Assembly (NCBI GenBank): GCA_007131945.1
Contig: SLPP01000084.1
Coordinates: 1-17,529, forward strand
DNA from: Paracoccaceae bacterium
GTDB lineage: Bacteria > Pseudomonadota > Alphaproteobacteria > Rhodobacterales > Rhodobacteraceae
Length of the DNA stretch: 17,529 nucleotides
Direction of reading: 5' to 3'
Shown: positions 1-7,426 of the stretch, piece by piece
Layout: every line of letters starts with the position of its first letter
Position numbering within the stretch: position 1 is the first letter of the stretch
Program-made: the position numbers and the translations under genes
Notes under the pieces: model-generated
The model's input: the letters and a program-made list of their open reading frames with translations, nothing else
What the model was told of the DNA's origin: nothing
Databases searched by the model: none

Positions 1-720
1 CATGACCATGACCATGACCATGGGCACGATCATGAACACGATCACGATCACGGGCATGATCACGCCCATGACGAAGGCCACGACCATGCTCATGATCACG
101 ACGACGATCATGGCCACGATCACGGACACGGACACGGACACGGACACGGGCACGATCACGGACACGGTCATGCACATGATCACCATCACCACGGCGATTT
201 CGACCCGCATGCCTGGATGAAACCGCAGAACGCCGCGCTCTGGCTCGGGGCGATCGCGGAGACGCTGGCGGAGCTCGACCCCGACAATGCCGAGACCTAC
301 CGCGCCAATGCCGCGGACGGGATCGCGCGGATCGAGGCGCTGGAGGCGGAGGTTGCCGACATGCTCGCGCCCGTGGGCGACGCGGGCCTGGTGATGTATC
401 ACGACGCCTATGGATACCTGGCCACCGCCTTCGGACTGAACATCCTGGGCACCATCGCGCTCGGCGATGCTGCGGAGCCCGGCGCGGCGCGGCTCACCGC
501 GATCCGGGCGAGCCTGAAGGATGCCGGCGCCGTCTGCGTCTTTCCCGAGGTCAATCACCCCGATGCCTATGTCGCGCTGGTCAGCGAGGTCGATGACGGC
601 CTGCGCGTGGGGGCGGCGCTGGATCCCGCGGGCGTGATGCTGGAGCCGGGCGCGGACCTCTACCCGACGCTGATGCGCGGGATGGCGGCCGCCATCACCG
701 ATTGCGTCGCCGGGGGCTGA
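1..720 (+). CDS. znuA: Zinc ABC transporter periplasmic zinc-binding protein ZnuA, 3' part (5' end outside window)
   Basis: Periplasmic solute-binding protein that captures Zn2+ for the ZnuBC importer. The frame is open from base 1, so the signal peptide and N-terminal lobe lie upstream. The first 64 visible codons are a His/Asp/Gly loop with 32 histidines, typical of the charged loop of ZnuA proteins. After it come DPHAW (a conserved ligand His), YHDAYGYL (second ligand His) and, near the end, EPGADLY with the Asp expected as a ligand. A cysteine in CVFPE and one in TDCV near the C-terminus match the disulfide pair of E. coli ZnuA, and the order of motifs fits to the last residues. The loop has an alternating His codon pattern, including four CACGGA units in a row. 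The family call is firm; binding of zinc rather than manganese is inferred from the His-rich loop and the cysteines. Confidence 0.93.
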   Translation, partial: HDHDHDHGHDHEHDHDHGHDHAHDEGHDHAHDHDDDHGHDHGHGHGHGHGHDHGHGHAHDHHHHGDFDPHAWMKPQNAALWLGAIAETLAELDPDNAETYRANAADGIARIEALEAEVADMLAPVGDAGLVMYHDAYGYLATAFGLNILGTIALGDAAEPGAARLTAIRASLKDAGAVCVFPEVNHPDAYVALVSEVDDGLRVGAALDPAGVMLEPGADLYPTLMRGMAAAITDCVAGG

Positions 721-763
721 GCCCGGCTTGACCCGGCCGCACCTCTGTGGCCCCCTGCACGGC

Positions 764-1435
764 ATGTGCGGCCGGTTCGCGATCACCCTGCCCGACGACG
801 CCATGGCGCAGCTCTTCGGCGCGGCGCCGGCGAACGACCTGCCGCCGGTGCCGCGCTACAATGTCTGCCCGACCCAGCCCGTCGCCACGGTGATCAGCCG
901 CGAGGGGGTGCGGCATTACGGGCCGATGCGCTGGGGGTTCATCCCGCGCTGGTACAAGCACCCCACCGACGGCCCGCTTCTGTTCAACGCGCGCAGCGAG
1001 TCGCTGGCCGAGAAGCCGGCCTTCCGCGAGGCGGCGCGGGCGCGGCGGTGCCTGGTGCCGGCGACGGGTTTCTTCGAGTGGACGAAGGCGGGCGAGGCGC
1101 GGTTGCCGTGGTTCATCCGGCGGGCCGACGGGGCGCCGCTGGTCATGGCCGGGGTCTGGCAGGTCTGGCACGGGCCCGAGGGCGCGCGGGTCGGCACCTG
1201 CGCGGTGGTGACCTGCGCGGCGACGGGCGGGGTGGCGGACCTCCACGACCGCGTGCCGGTGATCCTGGAGCCCGAGGACTGGGCGCTCTGGCTGGGCGAG
1301 GCGGGGCATGGCGCGGCGCGGCTGATGCGACCGCTGCCCGAGGGGGTGCTGGAATTCCACCGGGTCGGGACCGCGGTCAATTCGAACCGGGCCGAGGGGC
1401 CGGAGCTGATCGAGCCGCTGGTCGAGGGCGCCTGA
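764..1435 (+). CDS. SOS response-associated peptidase (SRAP, YedK/HMCES family) abasic-site protein
   Basis: A 223-residue cytosolic protein of the SRAP family. These proteins cross-link to abasic sites in single-stranded DNA through the N-terminal cysteine, shielding the lesion during replication. The start is set by the chemistry: the catalytic Cys must be residue 2, and ATG at 764 gives MCGRF. An in-frame TTG at 728 would bury the Cys and is rejected. Further active-site residues fall at the YedK positions: Asn75 (FNARSES), Glu105 (GFFEW) and His161 (LHDRVPVIL, usually HDRMP). Length is normal for the family. It stands alone, 43 bases after znuA and convergent with the purine permease. No LexA box was recognised upstream, so SOS control is not supported here. 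Confidence 0.95.
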   Translation: MCGRFAITLPDDAMAQLFGAAPANDLPPVPRYNVCPTQPVATVISREGVRHYGPMRWGFIPRWYKHPTDGPLLFNARSESLAEKPAFREAARARRCLVPATGFFEWTKAGEARLPWFIRRADGAPLVMAGVWQVWHGPEGARVGTCAVVTCAATGGVADLHDRVPVILEPEDWALWLGEAGHGAARLMRPLPEGVLEFHRVGTAVNSNRAEGPELIEPLVEGA

Positions 1436-1473
1436 TCCGGGCGCGGTGGCCGGCAAACCGGCCCCCGGCAGGC

Positions 1474-1495
1474 AAGCGTCCGCATGCGGACGCTT
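1474..1495 (+). terminator. 22-bp perfect palindrome, probable terminator of the SRAP gene
   Basis: A perfect 22-bp palindrome with AAGCG at the left end, GCATGC at the centre and CGCTT at the right end. It lies 38 bases after the SRAP stop codon. It is followed on the plus strand by TCGTAAATAG, an AT-rich stretch rather than a clean U-tract. Its place between two convergent genes favours a terminator. A dispersed palindromic repeat is the alternative. Confidence 0.6.
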
Positions 1496-1596
1496 TCGTA
1501 AATAGTTGATCCTGAATGATTATTCGGCGCCGTTAACCACAACGAAACTTTCGGGAATCGCCCGGTTCGGGCCCGGAGCGCGCCGGATCGGCGCCA

Positions 1597-1621
1597 GCGC
1601 CCGGCCGCGGGGGCCGGGCGC
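1597..1621 (-). terminator. GC-rich hairpin after the purine permease gene
   Basis: A perfect 10-bp stem (GCGCCCGGCC pairing with GGCCGGGCGC) with a 5-base loop, 8 bases past the permease stop codon on the minus strand. There is no U-tract, so it would be a weak or Rho-assisted terminator, or a 3'-end stabiliser. Position and strength of the stem support a role at the 3' end of the urate operon. Confidence 0.5.
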
Positions 1622-1629
1622 GGCGGGGC

Positions 1630-3054
1630 TCAGCGGTCCTCGTAGCGCATGCCGTGGCCGTGACCCTTGTGCCCGCCCGAGACCTCCTCGACGGCTTCGT
1701 CGGTCAGTTGCGGCGGCAGGATCAGGTTGAGCGTGATCGCCAGCGCCGCGGCCGGCAGGAGCCCCGACGACAGCAGCACGCGCGCGGTGTCGGGCAGGTG
1801 CTGGAGCGCGGCAGGCTCGAGTTGCAGGCCGAGGCCGAGCGACAGCGAGATGGCGAAGATCACCATGTTGCGCCGGTTCCACTCGACATCCGAGAGCATC
1901 GAGATGCCGGCGGCGCAGACCATGCCGAACATGACCACGACACCGCCACCCAGCACCTCGATCGGGATGGTCGAGATCGCCGCGCCGACCTTGGGGATCA
2001 GCCCGCAGAGGATGAGGAAGATGGCGCCGATGGTGACGACGTGGCGGCTCATCAGCCCGGTCATGGCAATGAGCCCGACATTCTGGCTGAAGGAGGTGTT
2101 GGGCAGCCCGCCGAACGCACCGGCGACGGCGGTGCCGATGCCGTCGGCATAGGTCGCGCCCGAGATCTCGCGGTCGGTCGCCTCGCGCCCGGCGCCGCCC
2201 TTGGTGATGCCCGAGACATCGCCCACGGTTTCCACCGCCGAGACGAAGGCCATCAGGCAGAAACCGATGACGGCGGCGGCGGTGAAGGTGACACCGTACT
2301 TGAAGGGCACCGGCATCTCGAAGACCGGGGCGCGGGCGATGGCGGTGAAGTTCACCATGCCCATCGCCCAGGCCACCGCATAGCCGACGAGGAGCCCGAT
2401 CAGCACCGCCGAGATCGCCAGCATCCCGCGGGCGTAGAACTTCAGCCCCAGCGTGACGAGGATGACCACCAGCGCAACCGACCAGCTCTGCAGGTTGCCG
2501 AAGGCGGGCGTGCCCATCGCCGGCACCCCGCCGGCGGCGTACTGGATGCCGACGCGAACGAGCGCGAGACCGATCATCAGCACGACGAGCCCGGTAACGA
2601 GCGGCGGCAGGGCGAAGCGGATGCGCCCGATCACCGTGCCGAGCGTGGCGTGGAAGAGCCCGCCGACGAGGATGCCGCCAAAGAGGACCGACAGCGCCTC
2701 GACCCCCTGCCCCGCGACCAGCGGGATCATGATCGGGATGAAGGCGAAGGAGGTGCCCTGCACGATGGGCAGCCGCGCGCCCGCCGGGCCCATGCCGATC
2801 GTCTGGATCAGCGTCGCCGCGCCGGCGAAGAGCATGCACATCTGGATCAGGTAGCGCATGTCGGGAAAACCCTCGGCCGCGGCGGCCGAGCCGAAGCCGA
2901 AGCCGGCGGCACCGGCGACGATGATCGCCGGCGTGAAGTTCGACACGAACATCGCCAGCACGTGCTGGATGCCCAGCGGCACCGCCTGGTGCAGCGGCGG
3001 CGTGAAGTTCGGATCGCGCATCTGTTCCGGCGTCGCGATCATGGTCTGGGACAT
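1630..3054 (-). CDS. NCS2-family purine (urate/xanthine) permease
   Basis: Inner-membrane proton symporter of the nucleobase NCS2 family, 474 residues, with many hydrophobic segments fitting the usual 14. Conserved functional positions are visible: His31 in the first membrane helix (QHVLAMF), Glu275 (SAVETVGD), Asp304 (YADG) and Gln324-Asn325 in the signature SFSQNVGLIAMTG. Several have the same number as in E. coli XanQ. The start at 3054 is preceded by GGAGG seven bases away (3062-3066); a longer frame from 3195 would run into the ureidoglycolate lyase gene. The C-terminal tail carries a small His cluster (GHKGHGHG). As the last gene of the urate operon it probably imports urate, xanthine or both; the sequence alone does not decide, and uracil is less likely in this context. 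Confidence 0.92.
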   Translation of the reverse strand: MSQTMIATPEQMRDPNFTPPLHQAVPLGIQHVLAMFVSNFTPAIIVAGAAGFGFGSAAAAEGFPDMRYLIQMCMLFAGAATLIQTIGMGPAGARLPIVQGTSFAFIPIMIPLVAGQGVEALSVLFGGILVGGLFHATLGTVIGRIRFALPPLVTGLVVLMIGLALVRVGIQYAAGGVPAMGTPAFGNLQSWSVALVVILVTLGLKFYARGMLAISAVLIGLLVGYAVAWAMGMVNFTAIARAPVFEMPVPFKYGVTFTAAAVIGFCLMAFVSAVETVGDVSGITKGGAGREATDREISGATYADGIGTAVAGAFGGLPNTSFSQNVGLIAMTGLMSRHVVTIGAIFLILCGLIPKVGAAISTIPIEVLGGGVVVMFGMVCAAGISMLSDVEWNRRNMVIFAISLSLGLGLQLEPAALQHLPDTARVLLSSGLLPAAALAITLNLILPPQLTDEAVEEVSGGHKGHGHGMRYEDR

Positions 3055-3061
3055 GAAATTT

Positions 3062-3066
3062 CCTCC
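3062..3066 (-). promoter_or_regulatory. Strong ribosome binding site of the permease gene
   Basis: GGAGG on the minus strand, seven bases before the ATG at 3054. It fixes that start over the upstream in-frame ATG at 3195, which has no such site. It also shows that the permease initiates independently rather than by overlap coupling like the three genes before it. Confidence 0.8.
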
Positions 3067-3115
3067 CGTTTGCTTCGGGTTGCGGCCACCGGTGGGGCGG
3101 CTATCTCTCGTTCTG

Positions 3116-3156
3116 TTGGGGTTCAGGCCGCTTCTGCCGGCGGCCTTGGGTTCAGG
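3116..3156 (-). repeat. Intercistronic hairpin flanked by near-perfect direct repeats between allA and permease
   Basis: On the plus strand TTGGGGTTCAGG (3116-3127) and TTGGGTTCAGG (3146-3156) flank a 6-bp stem (GGCCGC at 3126-3131, GCGGCC at 3140-3145) with an 8-base loop. The right repeat covers the stop codon of allA. The stem has no U-tract. It may be a processing site or partial terminator lowering permease expression relative to the enzymes, or a small sequence duplication without function. Confidence 0.4.
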
Positions 3157-3648
3157 CGCGCACCTGAAAGGGCGCGTCGAACCAGTGTTCCTCAAGGTTG
3201 GGCGTGGCGCCGATCCGGTCGATGACGGCGAAGAGCCCCGGCGCGGCGAGCGGCGTCAGCACGCCGTGCCAGGCGCCGCGATGGAAATTGATCGCCTGCG
3301 CGCCATCGGTGAGGAAGGCGCGCGGGGTGCCCGGCGTGCCGCCCGTGTCCGGTGCGACGACGACGAGGAAGGGGTGCTGGTGCATCGGGATGAAGGCCTG
3401 GCTGCCCTCGGGGTGGCGTTCGACCATCTCGAGCCGGTAGGGCAGCGCGCGCGGCTCCGCCCGGAAGATCGAGATCCCGGCGCGGCCGGGCGGGTCGGTG
3501 TCGCGTCCGAAGTCGAGCCGCGCCCGGTCGTGCCAGCGCCCGCAGAGGCCCTGGTTGATGAGCCGGTCGGGGGCGCCCGCGGCGGCCAGCACATCGCCGA
3601 AGGGGGCGAAGGCGGCGGCGGTCAGGGGTTCGGTCCGGAGGATGCGGC

Positions 3649-3652
<4 letters not shown>
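3152..3652 (-). CDS. allA: Ureidoglycolate lyase (EC 4.3.2.3)
   Basis: Cytosolic enzyme splitting (S)-ureidoglycolate into glyoxylate and urea, the last step of the ureide pathway. The 166-residue length is usual. Family motifs are present: ERHPEGSQAFIP at residues 78-89, MHQHPFLVVVA just after, and GAWHGVLTPL at 126-135, contributing the conserved His and Glu positions of the AllA fold. Its ATG overlaps the stop of the upstream aminohydrolase gene by four bases (ATGA at 3649-3652), so the two are probably translationally coupled. The neighbour makes its substrate, which supports the assignment. The urea produced would need a urease or urea amidolyase encoded elsewhere. Confidence 0.94.
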
Positions 3653-4484
<832 letters not shown>

Positions 4485-4488
<4 letters not shown>

Positions 4489-5897
4489 GGCAGGATCTCC
4501 CTCAGGCGCAACTCGGCGATGCGCTCGACCTGGGCGCAGGCGGTGGCGAATTCGGTCTCGGTGTCGTGGGCGAGGCGGGTCTCGAAGGCGTGCAGGATGC
4601 CCGCCTTGTCGTGGTCGCGCACGGCGATGATGAAGGGAAAGCCGTGCTTGTCGACATAGGCGGTGTTGAGGCGCTCGAAGGTGGCGCGTTCGGCGTCGGT
4701 CAGCGCGTCGAGCCCGGCCGAGGCCTGTTCGGCGGTCGACTCGGCCGTGAGCCGTTTCGCCTGGGCGAGCCTGCCGGCGAGGTCGGGATGCGCGCGCAGG
4801 ACGCCGAGGCGTTCGTTCGGCGTGGCGGCGCGGAAGACGCGGGAAAGCGCGCTGTGCAGGCCGGTGGCCGAGTCGTGCGCGTGGCCCAGTTCCATCGCCC
4901 AGGCGCGTTCGGCGATCCAGCGGGAATGCTCGAAGATGCCGCCGAAGCGGGCGACGAAGCTGTCGTGGTCCATCTGGCTGGGGCGCTCGAAGCGGCGGGG
5001 CGGATGGTGGGCGCGCCAGTGTTCGGCGATCTCGCCACGGGTGGCGAACCAGGCGCCGCCCTTCCCGGCGACGTGGTCGAGGAAGCGGATGAGGCCTGCG
5101 ATCTTGCCCGGCCGGCCGACGAGCCGGCAGTGCAGCCCGATCGAGAACATCCGCCCGCCCTCGGCATGGAGTACATCAAAGCTGTCGATCAGGTACTGGC
5201 CGAAATCCTGCCCCGTCACCCAGCCCGGCGCGGTGGCGAAGCGCATGTCGTTGGCTTCCAGCGTGTAGGGGAGGACGAGCTGGTCGTGATCGCCAAGCTC
5301 GATCCAGTAGGGCAGGTCGTCGTCATAGCTGTCGGAAATCCAGTCGAAGGCCTCAAGCCGCGCGGTCAGCCGCACCGTGTTGACCGAGCAGCGGCCGGTA
5401 TACCAGCCGCGCGGGGGGCTGCCCACGACCTCAGCATGCAGCTCGATCGCCTGCCGGATCGCGGCGCGTTCCTCTTCCTCGGACATGTCGCGGTGCTCGA
5501 CCCATTTCAGCCCGTGGCTGGCGATCTCCCAGCCCGCCCGCTTCATCGCCGCGACCTGTTCGGGACTGCGGGCAAGCGCGGTGGCGACGCCGTAGATGGT
5601 GATCGGTAGCCCGCGCTGGGTGAACAGGCGATGCAGCCGCCAGAAGCCCGCCCGCGCGCCGTAGTCGTAGATCGATTCCATGTTCCAGTGCCGCTGGCCG
5701 GGCCAGGGCTGGGCGCCGGGGATGTCGGAGAGGAACGCCTCGGACTGATCGTCGCCGTGCAGGAGGCAGTTCTCGCCGCCCTCCTCGTAGTTCAGGACCA
5801 GGCTGATCGCGACGCGCGCGCCCTCGGGCCAGGCCACCTGAGGCGGCCGGGCACCGTAGCCGGTCATGTTGCGCGGATAGCGGGGCGGGTTGGACAT
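4485..5897 (-). CDS. puuE: Bifunctional allantoinase (PuuE) - OHCU decarboxylase (UraD) fusion
   Basis: A 470-residue two-domain enzyme. Residues 1 to about 305 are a PuuE-type allantoinase of the polysaccharide deacetylase (NodB) fold, with NYEEGGENCLLHGD, WNMESIYDYGARAGFWRL, ASHGLKW and GWYTGRCSVNT; this family hydrolyses (S)-allantoin to allantoate and is unrelated to the amidohydrolase allantoinase AllB. Residues from about 309 to 470 are a UraD-type OHCU decarboxylase, with the catalytic His in AHPDLAG (His370), STAEQASAGLD and KHGFPFIIAV. One polypeptide would thus carry out two consecutive steps, with the later step N-terminal. The junction (RRFERPSQMDHDSF) is short. The gene heads the minus-strand operon, with GGAG at 5903-5906 five bases before its ATG. 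The frame is continuous and both domains look intact. Confidence 0.93.
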
Positions 5898-5938
5898 CGG
5901 TGCTCCGGTCGGCGGATGCGGCAGGCCGCCGCGTTGAC

Positions 5939-5955
5939 TTTCATGCTAACCGAAA
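5939..5955. repeat. Dyad TTTC-N9-GAAA in the divergent puuE/hiuH control region
   Basis: A second TTTC/GAAA dyad with a 9-base centre, 14 bases away from the longer TTTC-N11-GAAA box at 5970-5988. It is nearer the puuE side, so it could be an accessory contact for a tetrameric LysR protein or a site serving the minus-strand operon. Four-base arms are weak evidence by themselves. Confidence 0.3.
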
Positions 5956-5969
5956 TGATCAGGCGATAT

Positions 5970-5999
5970 TTTCAATTTATTCCCGAAAGACCTTTCGCA
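5970..5999 (+). promoter_or_regulatory. Candidate LysR-type operator upstream of hiuH
   Basis: TTTCA, ten bases, GAAAG, A, CCT, four bases, CA. The same arrangement recurs at 7333-7362 before puuD. The dyad part (5970-5988) ends 20 bp before the proposed -35 of hiuH, placing its centre at about -65, where activating LysR proteins usually bind. It lies in the only AT-rich stretch between the divergent puuE and hiuH genes, so it could control both. Confidence 0.55.
5984..5997. repeat. Perfect inverted repeat CGAAAG-AC-CTTTCG overlapping the hiuH operator
   Basis: A 14-base element with 6-bp perfect arms. It shares its left GAAAG half with the operator box and adds a further TTTC half-site. It could extend the regulator binding region toward the promoter. 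The puuD copy of the box lacks this second repeat. Confidence 0.35.
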
Positions 6000-6008
6000 T
6001 CGCCGCGA

Positions 6009-6037
6009 CTGACAAGGCGCCAGTCTGCGGGCATCAT
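6009..6037 (+). promoter_or_regulatory. Probable sigma-70 type promoter of hiuH
   Basis: CTGACA (6009-6014), a 17-base spacer, then CATCAT (6032-6037). The predicted start near 6044 leaves an 18-base leader containing GGAGG at 6051-6055. The -10 is imperfect, as expected for an activator-dependent promoter. This is a reading by eye. Confidence 0.45.
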
Positions 6038-6061
6038 GGCGCAAGGCAAGGGAGGCAAGAC

Positions 6062-6409
6062 ATGGCCGGCTATCTGACGACGCATGTTCTGGACACCGCG
6101 CGCGGCTGCCCGGCCGCCGGGCTTCGCATCACCCTGCGCGACGCGGCGGGCGCGGTTCTGGCCGAGATGGTGACCAATGCCGACGGGCGGACCGACGCGC
6201 CGATCCTGCCGAAGGAAAGCTTCGCGCCGGGGATCTACGAGCTGATCTTCCATGCCGGCGACTACCTGCGGGCGACGGGCCAGGCCGGGGACGAGCCGCT
6301 GTTCCTCGACCAGGTGCCGATCCGCTTCGGCATGAGCGACGCGGGCGCGCATTACCACGTACCGCTGCTGCTGTCGCCCTACGGCTACTCGACCTATCGC
6401 GGCAGCTAG
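6062..6409 (+). CDS. hiuH: 5-hydroxyisourate hydrolase, transthyretin-like (EC 3.5.2.17)
   Basis: Hydrolyses 5-hydroxyisourate, the product of urate oxidase, to OHCU, the substrate of the UraD domain encoded divergently. The 115-residue protein has every family signature: LTTHVLDTARGCPAAG with the catalytic His8, the Arg of NADGRTDAP (Arg43), AHYHVPLLLSP (His97) and the C-terminal tetrapeptide YRGS. The start at 6062 has GGAGG six bases upstream; an in-frame extension from 5900 would translate the control region and is rejected. No signal peptide is seen, so it is cytosolic. It ends in CTAG, whose complement is also the stop of the convergent LysR gene, so no terminator separates them. Confidence 0.96.
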   Translation: MAGYLTTHVLDTARGCPAAGLRITLRDAAGAVLAEMVTNADGRTDAPILPKESFAPGIYELIFHAGDYLRATGQAGDEPLFLDQVPIRFGMSDAGAHYHVPLLLSPYGYSTYRGS

Positions 6410-7326
6410 GCAGGTTCGGTCAGCGCGGCGAGCTCCGCCCGGCAGTGCTGGGCGATGAAATCGGAAAAGAGCCGGATCTTGGGGTCGCGCAGCCGCCGGT
6501 GCGGGGTCAGCAGGCTCAGGGTCACCGGCAAGGGCGGCGTATCGCCCGCCACCGGCACCAGACGACCCGCGCGCAGATGCTCGGCAACCTCGAAGACGGG
6601 CTTCAGCACGATCCCGTGGCCCTCCAGCGCCCAGGCGGTCAGCACGTCGCCGTCATCCGACTCGAACGGGCCCGATATGTTGAATTTCTGCAAGCCTTCG
6701 GGGGTGTTCAGGCTCCACTGGAACTCCTTCGCGCCGGGAAAGCGCAAGTTCAGGCAGTCATGCCCGTCGCGCACCAGGGCCGCGCCATCAGCCGGCAGGC
6801 CGCGCCGCTCGATATAGGTAGGGGCGGCGCAGATCACCCGTGGGCATTCGGCGATGACCCGCATCTTCAGCCCCGAATCCTCGGGCCGGCCGAGGTGCAG
6901 CGCCACGTCGAGACCCTCGGCGGTGACATCGATCAGCCGGTCCGAGAGCCGCAGGCGCAGGTCGATCTGCGGATAGAGCGCCTTGAAGGCGGGCACCTGC
7001 GGCGCCACGAACCGCCGCCCGACGCCCAGCGGCGCGCCGACGAAGAGCGTCCCTCGCGGGTTCTGCGCCGCCTCCGCCACCGCCGCCTCTGCCTCGTCGA
7101 TCGCGGACAGGATCTTCAGCGCGCCGTCGTAGAAGAGCCGCCCGTTCTCGGTCGGTTGCAGCCGGCGGGTCGTGCGGTTGAAGAGCCGTACGCCCAGGTG
7201 CTTCTCGAGTTCGGAGATCCGGCCCGAGGCGACGGCGGGCGAGGTGCGCTGGTCGCGCGCCGCCGCCGACATGCTGCCCAGTTCGTAGACGCGCACGAAC
7301 ATCTTCAGATTGGCGACATAGGGCAT
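6406..7326 (-). CDS. LysR-family transcriptional regulator, likely regulator of urate catabolism
   Basis: A 306-residue LysR protein. The N-terminal winged helix-turn-helix spans about residues 4-62 (NLKMFVRVYELGSMSAAARD, then ISELEKHLGVRLFNRTTR) and is followed by the linker helix. The substrate-binding domain of two alpha/beta lobes starts near residue 90. The gene lies between hiuH and puuD, divergent from puuD with 100 bases between them, the classic layout of a LysR gene and its target. The candidate operator at 7333-7351 begins seven bases before this gene's own start codon, which would suit autorepression. The ribosome binding site is poor, hinting at low expression. An effector such as urate or a downstream ureide is inference only. 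Control of an unlinked gene cannot be excluded. Confidence 0.9.
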   Translation of the reverse strand: MPYVANLKMFVRVYELGSMSAAARDQRTSPAVASGRISELEKHLGVRLFNRTTRRLQPTENGRLFYDGALKILSAIDEAEAAVAEAAQNPRGTLFVGAPLGVGRRFVAPQVPAFKALYPQIDLRLRLSDRLIDVTAEGLDVALHLGRPEDSGLKMRVIAECPRVICAAPTYIERRGLPADGAALVRDGHDCLNLRFPGAKEFQWSLNTPEGLQKFNISGPFESDDGDVLTAWALEGHGIVLKPVFEVAEHLRAGRLVPVAGDTPPLPVTLSLLTPHRRLRDPKIRLFSDFIAQHCRAELAALTEPA

Positions 7327-7332
7327 GACGAT

Positions 7333-7362
7333 TTTCAGGCTCCGCTTGAAAGTCCTCAGTCA
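7333..7362 (+). promoter_or_regulatory. Candidate LysR-type operator between lysR and puuD
   Basis: TTTCA, ten bases, GAAAG, T, CCT, four bases, CA: the same pattern as at 5970-5999. The dyad (7333-7351, arms TTTCA and TGAAA) ends exactly 20 bp before the -35 of puuD, and its centre is near -64 from the predicted start. It also sits directly before the start codon of the LysR gene. Confidence 0.6.
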
Positions 7363-7371
7363 CTCTATGGA

Positions 7372-7399
7372 TTAACAGAAAGGTGCGCCCCGGTATAGG
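7372..7399 (+). promoter_or_regulatory. Probable sigma-70 type promoter of puuD
   Basis: TTAACA (7372-7377), a 16-base spacer and TATAGG (7394-7399), in the only AT-rich stretch before the gene. The predicted start near 7406 gives a 21-base leader with GGGAG at 7416-7420, six bases from the ATG. Confidence 0.55.
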
Positions 7400-7426
7400 C
7401 TGGCGCCAGACATCCGGGAGCCTGCC

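Noticed and set aside
1..192. Tandem repeat resembling a repeat array or CRISPR
   Set aside because: The periodicity is in-frame His codons of a coding region; there are no spacers.
2..220. Thr/Met-rich open frame over the start of the window
   Set aside because: It is the shifted frame of the His-rich ZnuA loop; the true frame continues into conserved ZnuA sequence.
728..763. Upstream TTG start for the SRAP protein
   Set aside because: The family needs Cys at residue 2, which only ATG at 764 provides.
1654..3225. 523-codon open frame opposite the permease
   Set aside because: Asp/Arg/Gly/His-rich shadow of a GC-rich gene, with no domain pattern; the minus strand holds a clear NCS2 permease.
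5900..6061. N-terminal extension of HiuH by 54 residues
   Set aside because: It crosses the AT-rich control region and the proposed promoter, and a strong GGAGG precedes the ATG at 6062.
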